Origin: Phaseolus vulgaris
Lineage: Eukaryota; Streptophyta; Magnoliopsida; Fabales; Fabaceae
DNA: 64,000 nt
Direction: 5' to 3'
NCBI RefSeq assembly: GCF_000499845.2
Contig: NC_023751.2
Location: forward strand, 34,408,309 to 34,472,308
The notes below the pieces were generated by a model. It made no database searches, had not been told where the DNA came from, and saw nothing but the letters and a program-made list of their open reading frames with translations. A program made the position numbers and the translations under genes. Shown here one piece after another: positions 21,576 to 33,242 of this stretch; position 1 is the stretch's first letter; the number at the start of each line of letters is the position of its first letter.

Positions 21576-23551
21576 AAAAGTTTTATTTAGAGAATTATTT
21601 TTTTACATCCGTACATGGAGAAAATTTCTCAGTTCTAAATAAGTATCAAATTTTAAATTAAAATTATAAAACCAATTTTTAGTGGTCGAAAATTGCTTTT
21701 TTATAATATTTTTAGTGAGCTTTAAATTACATTTTTTTTGAAATAATACAAATATTCTATATGTGGAATTTTACTTTGGAATTTAAAAATTATGATGTTG
21801 TATTAGAGGTATTAGATTTTGATTTACTTTTATTTGGTATTGTCATAAATCAATTTTTAAATAAAAAGTTTGACAGTAAAATATGGTTACAAACTGCAAT
21901 TCTAAATCTACTAAACTTTATTTTGTTAGGTAAACTGTGCCTCTAATAATAATATCGACAAAGAGAAATAAAATAACATTTTTAAATTGTAGTAACTAAA
22001 AAAATATTTTTTATTTTAGAGCATCAAAGTAAAAAAAAAAAAAACTCAAATTTGAGAAAGTAAAAAAAAAAATATTTAAAAAAAACTTCAAAATTAAAGA
22101 AAATGAGACCTCTTTTGTTATTATATATTATCACATTAATTTTTTAAAATAAGTTTTAAAATTATATTATGTTATATCACAGTGATAAACTAATATTTTT
22201 TATTGTAATTGTCAAAATACATTTTTTTATTATTATTCTATATTTGTTTTTATATCCATAGGATATATTTCTACTTCAGAAACATTACTCCTTTATAATT
22301 TTTAAAAGAGTTCAAGAAATATTTATATATTTCTACCATGTTAATAATATAATGGAATTTTCTATAACTTTCATTAATCGAAACACCTTAATAAAATGGA
22401 CTAATTGAAATAAAAATTAAATATAAAAGAGATGACTTATATCATTATTTGAAAGTTTAATTCTTAAATATTATTGAGCATAAATTGTGAATACAAATCA
22501 CTTTATAAAAGCCATAAAATTGATATGACTTGTCACTGAAAACACTTCACATGAATTCTAAAAAGAAGAAAACTCAACATCTCATTTTATTCCATTTTAA
22601 TCACCATGCATCACTAAAAAAATCACTTATTTTAGTGGTTGAAATAAGAGTTGGTCACAAATTATAATTAAAATAACGATAAAATGATATTTGTCACAAA
22701 TATATGATAAAAGATAATGATAAAATAATTATTTAATAATATTAGTTTGTGTAATGATTGAAATAACAATAGACAATGATGGTAACTAAATTTTAATTGT
22801 TAAATTGGTAATGGAATGAAATAAATAAAAATAATATTATTAATACCTATTACAACAAAATTATCAAATAAAAATTAATTTTAAAAAATGAAAAAAATTA
22901 ATTATTATATTTTATATTAAAAATTATTTTAAAAATTACAAAAAGTATTGATATTTCTATTATTAATATATAATTTTTAAATTAATACCAATTTAATTAA
23001 TAATTATTTATTTTAACAATTAATTTAGTTTCGGTTAGTAAATCACAAGTTTAAATTAAATTAATTTAGTTTTTTAAAATAATATCTTCTGGAAAATATT
23101 AAAATAAGTAATTAATTTTTAAAATAAATTGATTAAAAAAAGCATAAAAAATAAGAAAAGAGAAATTTATTTAATATAATGTAATTATAGATACCAAAAT
23201 AAATTATATGATCATGTTTACATGTCATTTACTAAATTTTGTCGGTCCATAGATCGTACATTGTGTTAATGAACCACTTTTACTTACTAAAGAATGAAAA
23301 ATAAAATTTTAAAAACTTGATATAAAATACATAATTTTAAAATTTAAATCATATTAATAAAATTAATTATAATTTTAAATATAATGATTTAATATATAAA
23401 TTGTAATATATATATATATAAAGTATTTTAATCTGTAAATATAACTATTATTATTTTATAAAAATAACTGAGATTAAGCTCATTTAAAAAACAGAATAAA
23501 TAAGTAAAACTAAAAACAATTAAATTATATTTTTATAATGTTCTGCTACAG

Positions 23552-23553
<2 letters not shown>
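21576..23553. other. AT-rich DNA with MITE fragments
   Basis: No genes seen. A further CACTAAAAAAATCAC end lies at 22612, with a related AT-rich body downstream to about 23060 whose right end I cannot fix. Confidence 0.45.

Positions 23554-23608
<55 letters not shown>
23554..23608. repeat. (AT)n microsatellite, about 27 units
   Basis: Uninterrupted AT dinucleotide run that abuts the left end of the MITE at 23608. Confidence 0.95.
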
Positions 23609-23610
<2 letters not shown>

Positions 23611-23969
23611 TACAAGAAAATCATAAAATCGAATTAAAATAATTAGTTACAATAATAATTAAATTAAAGAACATTTTATAAACTAAATAAAAAATTAGTT
23701 TCTAAATTAGTTTATATTATTGTTAAATAGTTTATAAATTGGTATCTAATTAGCAACCAAGGTTTTAACTACCAATTATTTAGTTTTTAAATTTGGTTTT
23801 TAAAACTTTGGTTGCTAATTAGATATAAATTTAGAAACTATTTAATAATAATAAGAACTAATTTAGAAATCAATTTTTGTTTAGTTTCTAGAATGATAAT
23901 TTAGTTACTATGACAACTAATTATTTTAGTATTAAAAAATGTTTTCTATTTCATAATTTTCTTATAGTG
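23608..23969. mobile_element. CACTA-type MITE with long inverted ends, copy 2
   Basis: The right end reads CACTATAAGAAAATTATG on the minus strand and the left end TACTACAAGAAAATCAT on the plus strand, so the termini match CACTA(C/T)AAGAAAA with one changed base. The whole 362 bp is an imperfect palindrome with 'attggtatctaattagcaacc' in the left half mirrored in the right. No coding capacity. Confidence 0.7.
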
Positions 23970-23999
23970 ATATTTTTATTCCTTAAAAGTCGAGATGAA

Positions 24000-24900
24000 T
24001 ATAATTTAAATACATTTTTTTTATTAATGTTTTTTTTAAAGATAAACACTAATCTTTAAAGCAAATTTTGAATGTGTGATCAATCTAACAGTAGAATCTC
24101 TGAAAAACACAAATATAATTTAAGATATTATACTTTATAAATGTTGTTGAGTGAGTTCATGGAATGAAAGCATCTTTAACATATCTTGAAATTGAATGAA
24201 TAAAGACATTGAACATAGACTATAATAGTAGCCACCTATGAGAACATGGAAACAAAGGACACACCTTCTCAACATCTCATGTCACATAAAACACCACCTA
24301 AGTCTCTTTTTTTTCTTTCAACATGTTACCATTATTATCAACTTCTCCACACACCTATGTATGCCTATGATACAAACAAATAATGTCAAAAATATAGCAA
24401 TATCTTTTTTTTCACATGTTTAAATTATGAAAAATGGCAAATACTGTACCAATTTCAGCCAGGTTAATGTTTCTCCCAAAACTTTTTTATCAACCTCAAC
24501 TTTATAAATTATACTAAAACCTTACAATTAATTAAAAATATTTATTAATAATAAAAGTTATTTTAAATATTAATTTTTTTTTTTAAATAATATCTAACTT
24601 AATTAATATAATATTTTTTTAGTGTACTAAATGATTCATTCAGATCACATTTACATTTGACAATACATTATTTTTTTTAAAGATTAAACAATAATTTTAA
24701 AGATTAAGAGTTTAAGAACGAGAATTTTCTATTTTTTCAAATATGTGTTTTCTTAAACTAAATATGAATATATATATATTAATACAACTAAATATTATTA
24801 CAATAAATGCGAAATATTATTGCAGCTTGACTTTGTTTACATCATTTATTAATTTTCTGAACCTACCAACAGAGGTGTCATAAATGATCGAAGAATCAAC
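24000..24900. other. AT-rich DNA with a MITE end
   Basis: A MITE right-end-like segment lies at about 24520-24625, ending 'tttttttagtgta'. Otherwise I see nothing in it. Confidence 0.4.
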
Positions 24901-26790
24901 AATTATTGAAGAGAAAGATTAATTAATATTAAGTAAAACTTTTACATATGAGTACAATGGGTGCAGTTAAGATTATTCTTAACCAAATAGAATTTAAATT
25001 AGAATAATTGTCTCTTTACTTGAGAAATCTTTTTCTTATTCTTTTTGTTTAGATTTGATATCATTGGTTTTTGATAATTTTTAAAAAATATTCCCTCAAT
25101 TAGTTTAGTCTTTTAGTGAAACTTGGTTGTTTTTTGTTATGTCTTTTTATCTCTAAAATCTTGGAGTGTTTTCAATTTGTCCCTGTGATCTTTTTTATTT
25201 GAGCAATTATTGTAAGGAAAGGGAATGTATTATTATTAACTTCTCTAAATGACAATTGAATGTAATCACAATTAAATGTCTAAGTATGTGGATGATTATT
25301 GAAAGAAATGTGAAATAGGAGAAATTTTAATAAGATACTTTGAGTTTATTTTTGTAATTTTGTTGAATTGATTGAACAATTATGTGTGTTATGAAAATTG
25401 TTATTGTTGATAATGAGAGTTATGACTTGATAATAGTATTAGACTCTTATGAATTGAATTACATTGTAACAATTGAAATTTGGTGTGATAAGTTTATCTT
25501 GAAAATTTGTTTGTTGAGGGTTGTATAATCGAGTTTGGTATGATTAACTTTGATTATGTTGATATAAACTTTGAATATTTTAAGTACTTGATGTTGATCA
25601 ATTTGAATAAGTAAGTGTAAGGACTTTGTTTTATTAGTTGTTAAAGAATACTTGAAGATTGATAGTTTAACTTATTTGAGGAAATTAAGAATGATTAAGG
25701 TTGAAGGATAAACTTTAGATTTCATTCTACTTTGAATTTTCTTAGAATTGAACAATTGGTTATGTGATCCAAATTGATTGGATTTTGAATATTCTATAAA
25801 ATGACAAACTCTACATAAATTCGCTTGTCTAGAAAGAGAACATTACTCTTTGGCATACTCAGTAAAACGGTAAAAATTTGCTTAGTGGATCAAAATTCGC
25901 TCAACAGATTTAGACTTGAGAGCAAGTGGAGAATTTGTTAATTTCACTCAGCAATTTTGTAGGCGTTGAGCATATCAATGGTTTTCAAATTAGGATTAGT
26001 AGACTTCTTGAAAGTTGTACCATTGGATGATAAATTTACAATGGCTTTGGAATCAATTAAGAAGGAGGTTTGTAACTTAAATTATGATTGTTATAACTAT
26101 TTTAGTGAACAAAGGTCAACTTGTTAGTTTTAGTTAAAGTTCTTGCAATTTTTAAAATTTTAAGTTAAGTAAATTTTTCTTTTTGAACTTAAGGTCTTCA
26201 TAAGAGTTGTAGTTTATCATCTTAGCTTTCTTATGAGTTATATTTGAATATGATTGGATTAGTGAAACTTCATATGAGTTGTTATCTTGAACGATTGTCG
26301 CAAATTAATTTATGTTTTATGAGTTGTTTTTGAATTGTGATGCAATATAATAAAGTAGAAGAGTAATCTGATGACTATTTTGAATATTATTGACTTAATT
26401 TATTTAAAGGGAATATGATATTATGAAATAATTTCATAGTGACTTAAAAATATAATGACTATGAATAATATACATGTATGAAAATTGTAAGTTATAAGTA
26501 TGAGATATTTTATGAACTATGGTTGAATATATTTATTAAGTAAAAGATCACATGATAAAATTCTTATTATTTCACTAATAGTCTGAATCAATAAACTTAG
26601 ATATTATGTGGTGAGAAGTTAAGGAAGAATTTTTGTACACTGTCATATTTGTAGATGTGCGGCTTGGATTACAATAAACTCATCTTAATCCTTAAGTTTT
26701 AGGTTCATTCTTAATTTAAGTATTAGATTGGATCATATGTTAATTTCTGATTGAACATACTTCATACGACAAAAAATGTCTTGTCATTTG
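24900..26790. other. Possible degraded LTR or leader sequence
   Basis: Less A-rich than the flanks, TG-rich, with 'aaaattcgctcaacagattt' and 'cactcagcaattttgtaggcgttgagc' phrases reminiscent of legume gypsy LTRs. No terminal repeats or coding domains are recognised, so this is a weak call. Confidence 0.3.
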
Positions 26791-28004
26791 TTAAAAATAA
26801 TATTATTCTTTGTGTGCATTGATTCATTATTTATCGATGTATAACATCTAATTTGTTATTATGATAAAATTAACATGATAATTTATAGATTAATATATAT
26901 AAACTTATAAAGTATATTATATTTATGAAAAACATTAAAAAAACATGAAGTTTTTTTTTAAAGTGAAGTGTTTTTGTTAAATATTAAAAAAATTAAAAAG
27001 AAAAATTTCTATAGTTCATATAATTGTTTTTCATGATTATTTGTACTTAGAGTTTAAAATAAAATAAATTTAATTAAAAAATATATTTTTATTTTATTTT
27101 AATTAGCAAACTAAAAAAATATTTTAATTTGAATGACTATATTATATACATAAAATACTTAAACTTATTAGAAAATATTAAATCTAGAAATGTCAACAAA
27201 ACTATACTTCCTTTTATAAAATATGTTAGATTTTTTAAATAAACATGAAATGTTAAACTCATGTCTTATATGAATGGATTGATCGATGGAATTGATAAAA
27301 TGAAAATTGACGAAAATGTTTAAAATAGTGCAATTTAAACTTACAAATTGTACAAGTTGAACGAGAATTGTAAATTACAAAAGAGGATATTATTAAAAAA
27401 AATTAAATGTAACAATGAATATAAAAGTAAAAAAAAAAAGTTACTAAAGTAACATCACAAACAAAGTTGCATATGAAATTAAAGAGATAGGTGAAAAAAT
27501 TATGTATATTATTATTAAGTTTGTCCTTCTCCTTTTTTGCATTTATAAAAATGAGTATTTGTATATTTTTGTTATCTAAAAAATTACATTAAATATATTT
27601 ATATATATATATAAACAAATAATAATAATAATAATAATATCCGTTCTATAAGTGCAATATAGAATGTGTTTCTTTTCACTAAACTGAAATATATTCTTAA
27701 AAGACAATATCCCTCGATGCAAACTTCAACAAAGATTAAAAAGAAATCATGAATTTAATTATATTTTATTTATTGTAATTTTTATTATATTTTAACATAT
27801 TTAAATGAATTTATACGAAAAGTAATAAATTATTAACATTTAATATACATAATTAACACAAATTGAATCATTAACGTAAAATTAGATTTCTAAGTGTCTA
27901 TTTATAAAAACAATCCATTTTTATAACAGACAGTGTACTATTTATTTATTTAAAAATCCAACATATTCAAAAATAAAAATATTCAAAGGTGCACCAAAAT
28001 TAAA
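26791..28004. other. AT-rich intergenic DNA downstream of VPS2.1
   Basis: No gene seen. Short (TAA)n run at 27618-27640. Confidence 0.5.
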
Positions 28005-28010
28005 TTTATT
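28005..28010 (-). terminator. Polyadenylation signal candidate of VPS2.1
   Basis: AATAAA on the minus strand, 134 nt after the stop codon, followed by a T-rich stretch. Confidence 0.5.
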
Positions 28011-28143
28011 TACTTTAGAAACCATCATTTTATAATCATATCATAAGTTCATCAAATCCTGGCACAACTTGTGAATTATACTATATGGTACATATGAGCA
28101 TCAACTTGAGTTCTCTGATATCATGTAGTCTACAGAGGAAAGA

Positions 28144-31100
28144 CTACATTTTTCTTAAATTGTCTAACCTTGCCTGTAAATCACTGTCTATCCCTCCTCC
28201 ATCATCATTTCCAGTAGTTTCAACTTGAGCTACCTTGGTCTTTGCAGCTGGGGCAGCAACAGCTGATGATGGTGCATTTACAAGCTGCATATCAAACAAA
28301 AACAACTCATCATGCTTTGTTCTACAGACTCATTCATTCATTTCAGGTGAAAAGAGAAGTTGAATGGGAAACCATAATCATACCTCTTGGTTGATGTCAA
28401 TTCCAATCTCATCAAGAACTTGGCTCACTAGATCTTCAGTTTCTTCTTCATCCTCTTCTCCTTCCAAAGCATCATCTATTGCATCTCCCATCATCTCAGA
28501 AGTCAATTCCATCTTCTCATTCTGTCTCTCAAATTCTTGCATGATTTTCTGCAGAGATGGCAAGTTCATCTGCCTATTCATTTGCCCCATGGCCTTTGTC
28601 ACTCCTTTCATAGCCTCACCCATTGCTTGGGTTGATTTCAAAGTCTGAAAAAGTGAAGCACAAAAGAAACTACCTTTTAGTACTTGAATATCATTAAGAC
28701 ATCTGTTTTAATCAAAAATTTCGTGACTGTTGGCCAGTTATTCATATATCAAGAAGAAGAAAATGCCATGAACCTTGGGGAAGAGTCATTGCCCTATATT
28801 AACCATGTATGCCAAAAACAAAAATTACAAAACAATAGATACAGTCACCACAATGACTTACCTGAATTCGGAGTGATACACCTTGGAGCTGAGATTTTAG
28901 CTTATAGAACTTCTCAACTTGATGCCGTGTTCTAACTAGATCTTTTGCCATGACTCTAACAGCTCCCTGAACAACCCACCGTAAAGGTTAAATCAATAGT
29001 TAACTATAAACAACAGAGATATATGCCATTACAGACAAATCTAGATTCAGGGTAAATATCTAATCTTATTGGTAAAAAAACATTGAAACCAAACTAAATT
29101 CATCAAGAGCAAGAAACCAAACCCTAAACCCTAAACCCTAAACCCTGAATTCCACTATCTTGAAATAATCAAATCAGTTATCATTTCCATGTTAATGTCA
29201 TGCTATTGAATTCTGTGGTAGATAGAAACCGAGATAAACAAGAAAAAGAAAAAAAAATTAGAATAATACCATCATGTTAGTTTAAAAGGGATAGAATGGT
29301 TTATATATAATGTGACCCAGATTAACTGAATCCTAACCAACCAGTACATCTGAACAATCAGCCTGGCAATCAGTTAACTATTTTTTAACTATTACATCTG
29401 TGACTACTGCAACTACCTAGCAGAACCTAAGATATAGATAACCATGTGTTTCTACTCTTAACAGCATCCACTCAAACTCAAGTGGGCTCAACATTTAAAA
29501 ATTGCTCAACCACTTTGAGTTTGCTTCTTCACCATGGAATCTGGTGTTGTATATTGCTTGGTAAGCATATTAGAATCCGATCACTAGGGGGTACATGACA
29601 TACAGAGACTTCTGTTAATATCGATAACCATTTCTCTGACAAAGGAGACATCCAATTCCATGTGTTTGATACGAGAGTGAAGTACTGGATTATGAGCCAG
29701 TGACACAGTACTAAGTAGTTAAGTTATCACAGAAGACAACAGTTGTAAGAATAGGAACTTGTAGCTCTTGAAGAGACTGAATGAATAGGATCTTAGCAGT
29801 AGTGTTTGAAAAGCTGTGACATTTGGCATCTGCATAAGTGAGCAACCAAGGTCTGCTTCTTAGACCACCATGAGATCAGATTCGAGCCAAGGTAAAATAT
29901 GCAGGTCCCGGATGTTGATCTTTTGCCATCTGGTCTAAAGGCAAATAGAATGGGCGAATAGTTAGGTTTTTTTGGGATCAGAAGGTTGAAAATGTAACCC
30001 ATAGTTGATCATACATTGGAAATATCTAAGAATCTTTCCAATCATTTTCCAATTTATTGAGAGAGGTAATTCCCTTTTCTGTTGACATGTTGGCTTGGCA
30101 AATAGATCACAAATATATTTCCTTTGCGATAAGCATATGGAACCACTGGAGAGATATTTAATTTCAATTCCCAAGAAGTAATCTAAGTTCCCCAATTGTG
30201 TGAGGGCTAACACTGAGTTAAGCTTAATCTTCAGCTGCTGAAAAAGGATAGGATGATTTCCTGTAATGAAAATGTCATCAACAACACAGACTAGGATGTA
30301 AACAAAGTGGCAGAAAGTGGGTAATCAGAGACGAGTCATATTTGCACAGCTGACAAGGCTATGTAGTGTGTTAGTGAACCTCTCAAGTAGGGCATGTTTT
30401 AGGCAAAATAATGCTTTGGTTCAAATCCTGAAGGCTGGACCATGCAGCTTCTTCGTCTAAGGGTACTAAAGTCTAAGTACTATTGGCAAGAAGAGCTGAG
30501 AGTTCTTGCACAGGTTTGTGATGCTAGACCTGGATCTAATCTGCACTGTATGAGTGGAAAGATATCAGTACAAGTGTTGAGGACGTTATGCGAATCAGAA
30601 TTGGTTGTGGAACTAGATGGAGGCAAAATAAAGTGAGAAGAAGAAATGGTGGAGAAGGAAGAGATGAGGAAGTGGAAGATGGTTTGGGATAAAGTCAGGG
30701 ATAGGGGAAGCCAATTTCATTGAATAAAACAACCTCAGAATCTGTAGTGTTGACTTGTCGAATAACAGAGAATGTCCACACTGTACATTGGTAGGACAGT
30801 GATGGACATGACAACGTGTCAAAGTCATCAGGAAGTCCATCAAGAATCACATTAATGTGATCTTGTCGGAGCATTGGATCACCCATGGAATTTAGAATTA
30901 AAATTAGCCCTGATTACACATTGATACAAGCAATAAGGCTTGACGATAGCTTCAACTTGCTGAATAAAGAGAAGAAATTTTTTCACTGAGACAGATTGTG
31001 AAAACGTCACTGGAGCAGTAGAGAGCATTGATGATAAAGCCCCATGCAGCTGAGTTGAACAGATTGCTACGTGTGGTTAATGATCATGGCTCAGGATCAT

Positions 31101-32050
31101 TGGCAAGTTTGTGATACCATAATAGAATTCAGTAGTAATAGAAGCAGAGATAAACTAGCGTGGGAAAAAAATGTTAAGAGAGGAGAGGAGACTTCCTCAA
31201 ATGATTTCATTATGTTGTTCTAATTCAATATGATGGTATTTATATACAGATGATTCACAACAATAACGCCAACCTGGCAATCTGTTCGTTATCAGTTGAC
31301 TGTTACTGCTATAACTACTGCAACTACCTAGCACCAAGTTAAATAGCTAACAGTGAGTGCTTCTACTAACACTTAGAATCAATACCACCAAAGAGAATGG
31401 AGTGGAGTTCCAATTTACGAAAATGGGAGTCCCATTTATTTATCTTAAGCACTTTTGAAATATAATTGAAAAATTAAGCAGCACATTTGATCTGCAACAG
31501 TAGTTAGCAGATGCATTAGTAAAACAGGCATCACATTGAGTCTGCAATAGCGCTACTAGGTAAGGAGTTAGTGATGGCAAAAACAGCAACAACAAAAGTT
31601 TCATCTCCAAAACATGTGCATGTGTCTCTTGGTTAATACAAGTAATAACATTAAGTAAAACAATTTCCTAAACCACACACCACAAGTATCAGTTACAAAC
31701 AACACAGAGCAAAGAACAAGGAAATTGTAAGACTAAGAAAAACAATATCATCACAACAGCCAAACATATTCATGCCTTTTCCTTCTTTTAAGAGCAGAAA
31801 ATTTCATTCCAAATCCTTTACGAAACTGCAGAGGTTGGGTGTTACAAATTTGCATAAAAAAAGCTAAACTAACATATTGAGAAAAAGACATATGTTCACC
31901 ATACATATATCATCAAAAACTAGACAAATAATAGACTTAGGACACAGTCACCATACCATCTGGCCTTGTTTAGCACTTTTCTTTATCTCCAAAATCAATT
32001 TCTTCTCTTGTGCTTGCAAACCTTGCCGCTCGCGCTCAATTTCTCTAATT

Positions 32051-32082
<32 letters not shown>

Positions 32083-32708
32083 AAGCTCTGAAAGTCACAA
32101 ACTCTATGCTCAGGTACTATGAAATCAATATGCAGTGTTACTGAATGACACCAAATCAATCAAACACCAGTTAATGCATGTTTGAAACTTGCAACAACCC
32201 CTCAAAGACACCCCATAAAGTAAACAACTTAACGTGCCGGTTAGTGGATCATTAAAATTGCAATTCCAATACTTACAAAGCATAATTGTAATTGAAGTTA
32301 AAAAGAAAGGGAACACAAAATATAAATCTCAAGGGAATCTCTGAATCTTATCAAAAAAAGGAGACAAAAAGCTAAAAAGAGCAAAAATACAACAGATCAT
32401 AAGTTAAACATGCAATACAGCAACCACAAACAGAAAGAAGAAGAAAAAAATAAAAGCAAAGGGGGGAAATATAATCATCCAAAGAATTAAACTCTGCATA
32501 AACGGTCGAACAAGTTTTGCGGTGCATCTGCTTTGTTCAATGGAACATAACAGTATTACAAAAGTAAGGATTTTGATGAGACGTGATAACTCTGCAATCA
32601 AAATAGAGCAACCCCAATTCGAAAAATCATAGATTTTCTCTATTGAACAGAGAAGGCGATAATTAACAAACCTGCGGGTGTTTTCCTCTTTCCGAAGATG
32701 AAACTCAT
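28144..32708 (-). CDS. VPS2.1: ESCRT-III subunit VPS2 homolog 1 (CHMP2), 5 exons, 224 aa
   Basis: Exons on the minus strand are 32708-32672, 32087-31957, 28966-28862, 28644-28384 and 28284-28144; all introns are GT-AG and the phases join to 224 codons plus TAG. The product matches plant VPS2.1 throughout: an MSFIFGKRKTPAELL start, a basic helical N-terminal half, an acidic region with the EGEEDEEETEDLVSQ segment, and a C-terminal MIT-interacting motif, DLQARLDNLRKM. VPS2 assembles with VPS24 on VPS20-SNF7 filaments at multivesicular endosomes and recruits the VPS4/SKD1 ATPase through that motif. Family members are about 225 aa, so this looks complete. Intron 2 is about 3 kb and contains a copia relic and a telomere-like repeat; both would be spliced out. 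The first exon is only 37 nt. Confidence 0.95.
29119..29146. repeat. Interstitial telomere-type repeat (AAACCCT)4
   Basis: Four exact 7-bp plant telomere units, reading AGGGTTT on the VPS2.1 coding strand, inside intron 2 and 56 bp from the copia relic. Confidence 0.97.
29203..31371 (-). mobile_element. Decayed Ty1/copia element in VPS2.1 intron 2
   Basis: Related end segments at about 29203-29463 and 31118-31371 share 'cctggcaatc', 'actgcaactacctagca' and a TGTTA...GTAGAA start on the minus strand, so they look like old LTRs. Just inside the right one is TGGTATCACAAAC on the minus strand, a primer-binding-site-like sequence. Between them, minus-strand fragments of gag (30886-30695, with the HINVILDGLPDDFDTL block), RT (30213-29962, LGNLDYFLGIEI block) and RNase H (30002-29793, STSGTCIFYLGSNLISW block) can be read, with frameshifts and missing parts. 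It is about 2.2 kb against a usual 4.5-5 kb, so most of integrase and RT is gone. Confidence 0.8.
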
Positions 32709-32935
32709 GGTCGCGGAGTGAAAGGAACAACCTTAGCAGAGATCGAATGGAAAATGCAAAAGACAAGAGAACAGAACAACGTAAAAGCCTCCGATCTCGT
32801 TTGGGATTGGAAGATGATGGTTTTGATCGAAGGTTGCTTACGCGGTAAGCGTTGAAAGAAGGAATCAGCGACGAACGATTATCAGCGGCGTTTCCCACAC
32901 GTGCCGCACTCGGGGTGGGACCCACACTTGCATTG
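32709..32935 (-). promoter_or_regulatory. Probable 5' leader and proximal promoter of VPS2.1
   Basis: The sequence immediately before the ATG is richer in G+C than the DNA beyond 32950 and lacks an upstream ATG just before the start. No clear TATA box is seen. Inferred from position only. Confidence 0.35.
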
Positions 32936-33060
32936 CTGTTTAATCAGTTTCCGCGAAATAACCGAACAACTTTCTTCTGCACTGCCACCGACTTCTCTTC
33001 TAAACTTTGCAAAATAATTTTGGATTGAACAAAAATGAAGTTTAATATTTTGTAATGTTA

Positions 33061-33242
33061 AACTTTAAGTCTAACTTAATCCTATAAAATCAAACCAGTT
33101 CTTGATAGGATAAGTTTGAAATGTCTATGATACCATATTATGAAGTGGACTTTAAGTCTAATTCGATCTTATAAGGCTTATGGGATGAAGTTTGCACTCA
33201 CTTATATATAATGAAATATTTTTAGATGTGGGATTTCCAACA
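33061..33242 (-). repeat. Family-A LTR-like repeat, copy 1
   Basis: Contains 'aagtctaattcgatctta', 'gtttgcactcacttatata' and ends 'tttccaaca' (TGTTGGAAATCCC on the minus strand). An inner duplication repeats the 'ctttaagtctaa' start. It lies about 350 bp upstream of the VPS2.1 start codon. Confidence 0.7.

Larger units (their letters stand above)
28967..31956 (-). other. Intron 2 of VPS2.1, 2,990 nt, with transposon cargo
   Basis: Bounded by GTATGG at 31956 and TTGTTCAG at 28967. It contains four AAACCCT units at 29119-29146 and a decayed copia element at about 29203-31371, in the same orientation as the gene. Confidence 0.85.

Noticed and set aside
30419..30441. tRNA B-box-like 'ggttcaaatcc'
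   Set aside because: No A box or cloverleaf upstream; lies in a copia relic.
32404..32925. 173-codon minus frame over VPS2.1 exon 1
   Set aside because: Different phase from the conserved VPS2.1 start, runs through its first intron, no known motif.
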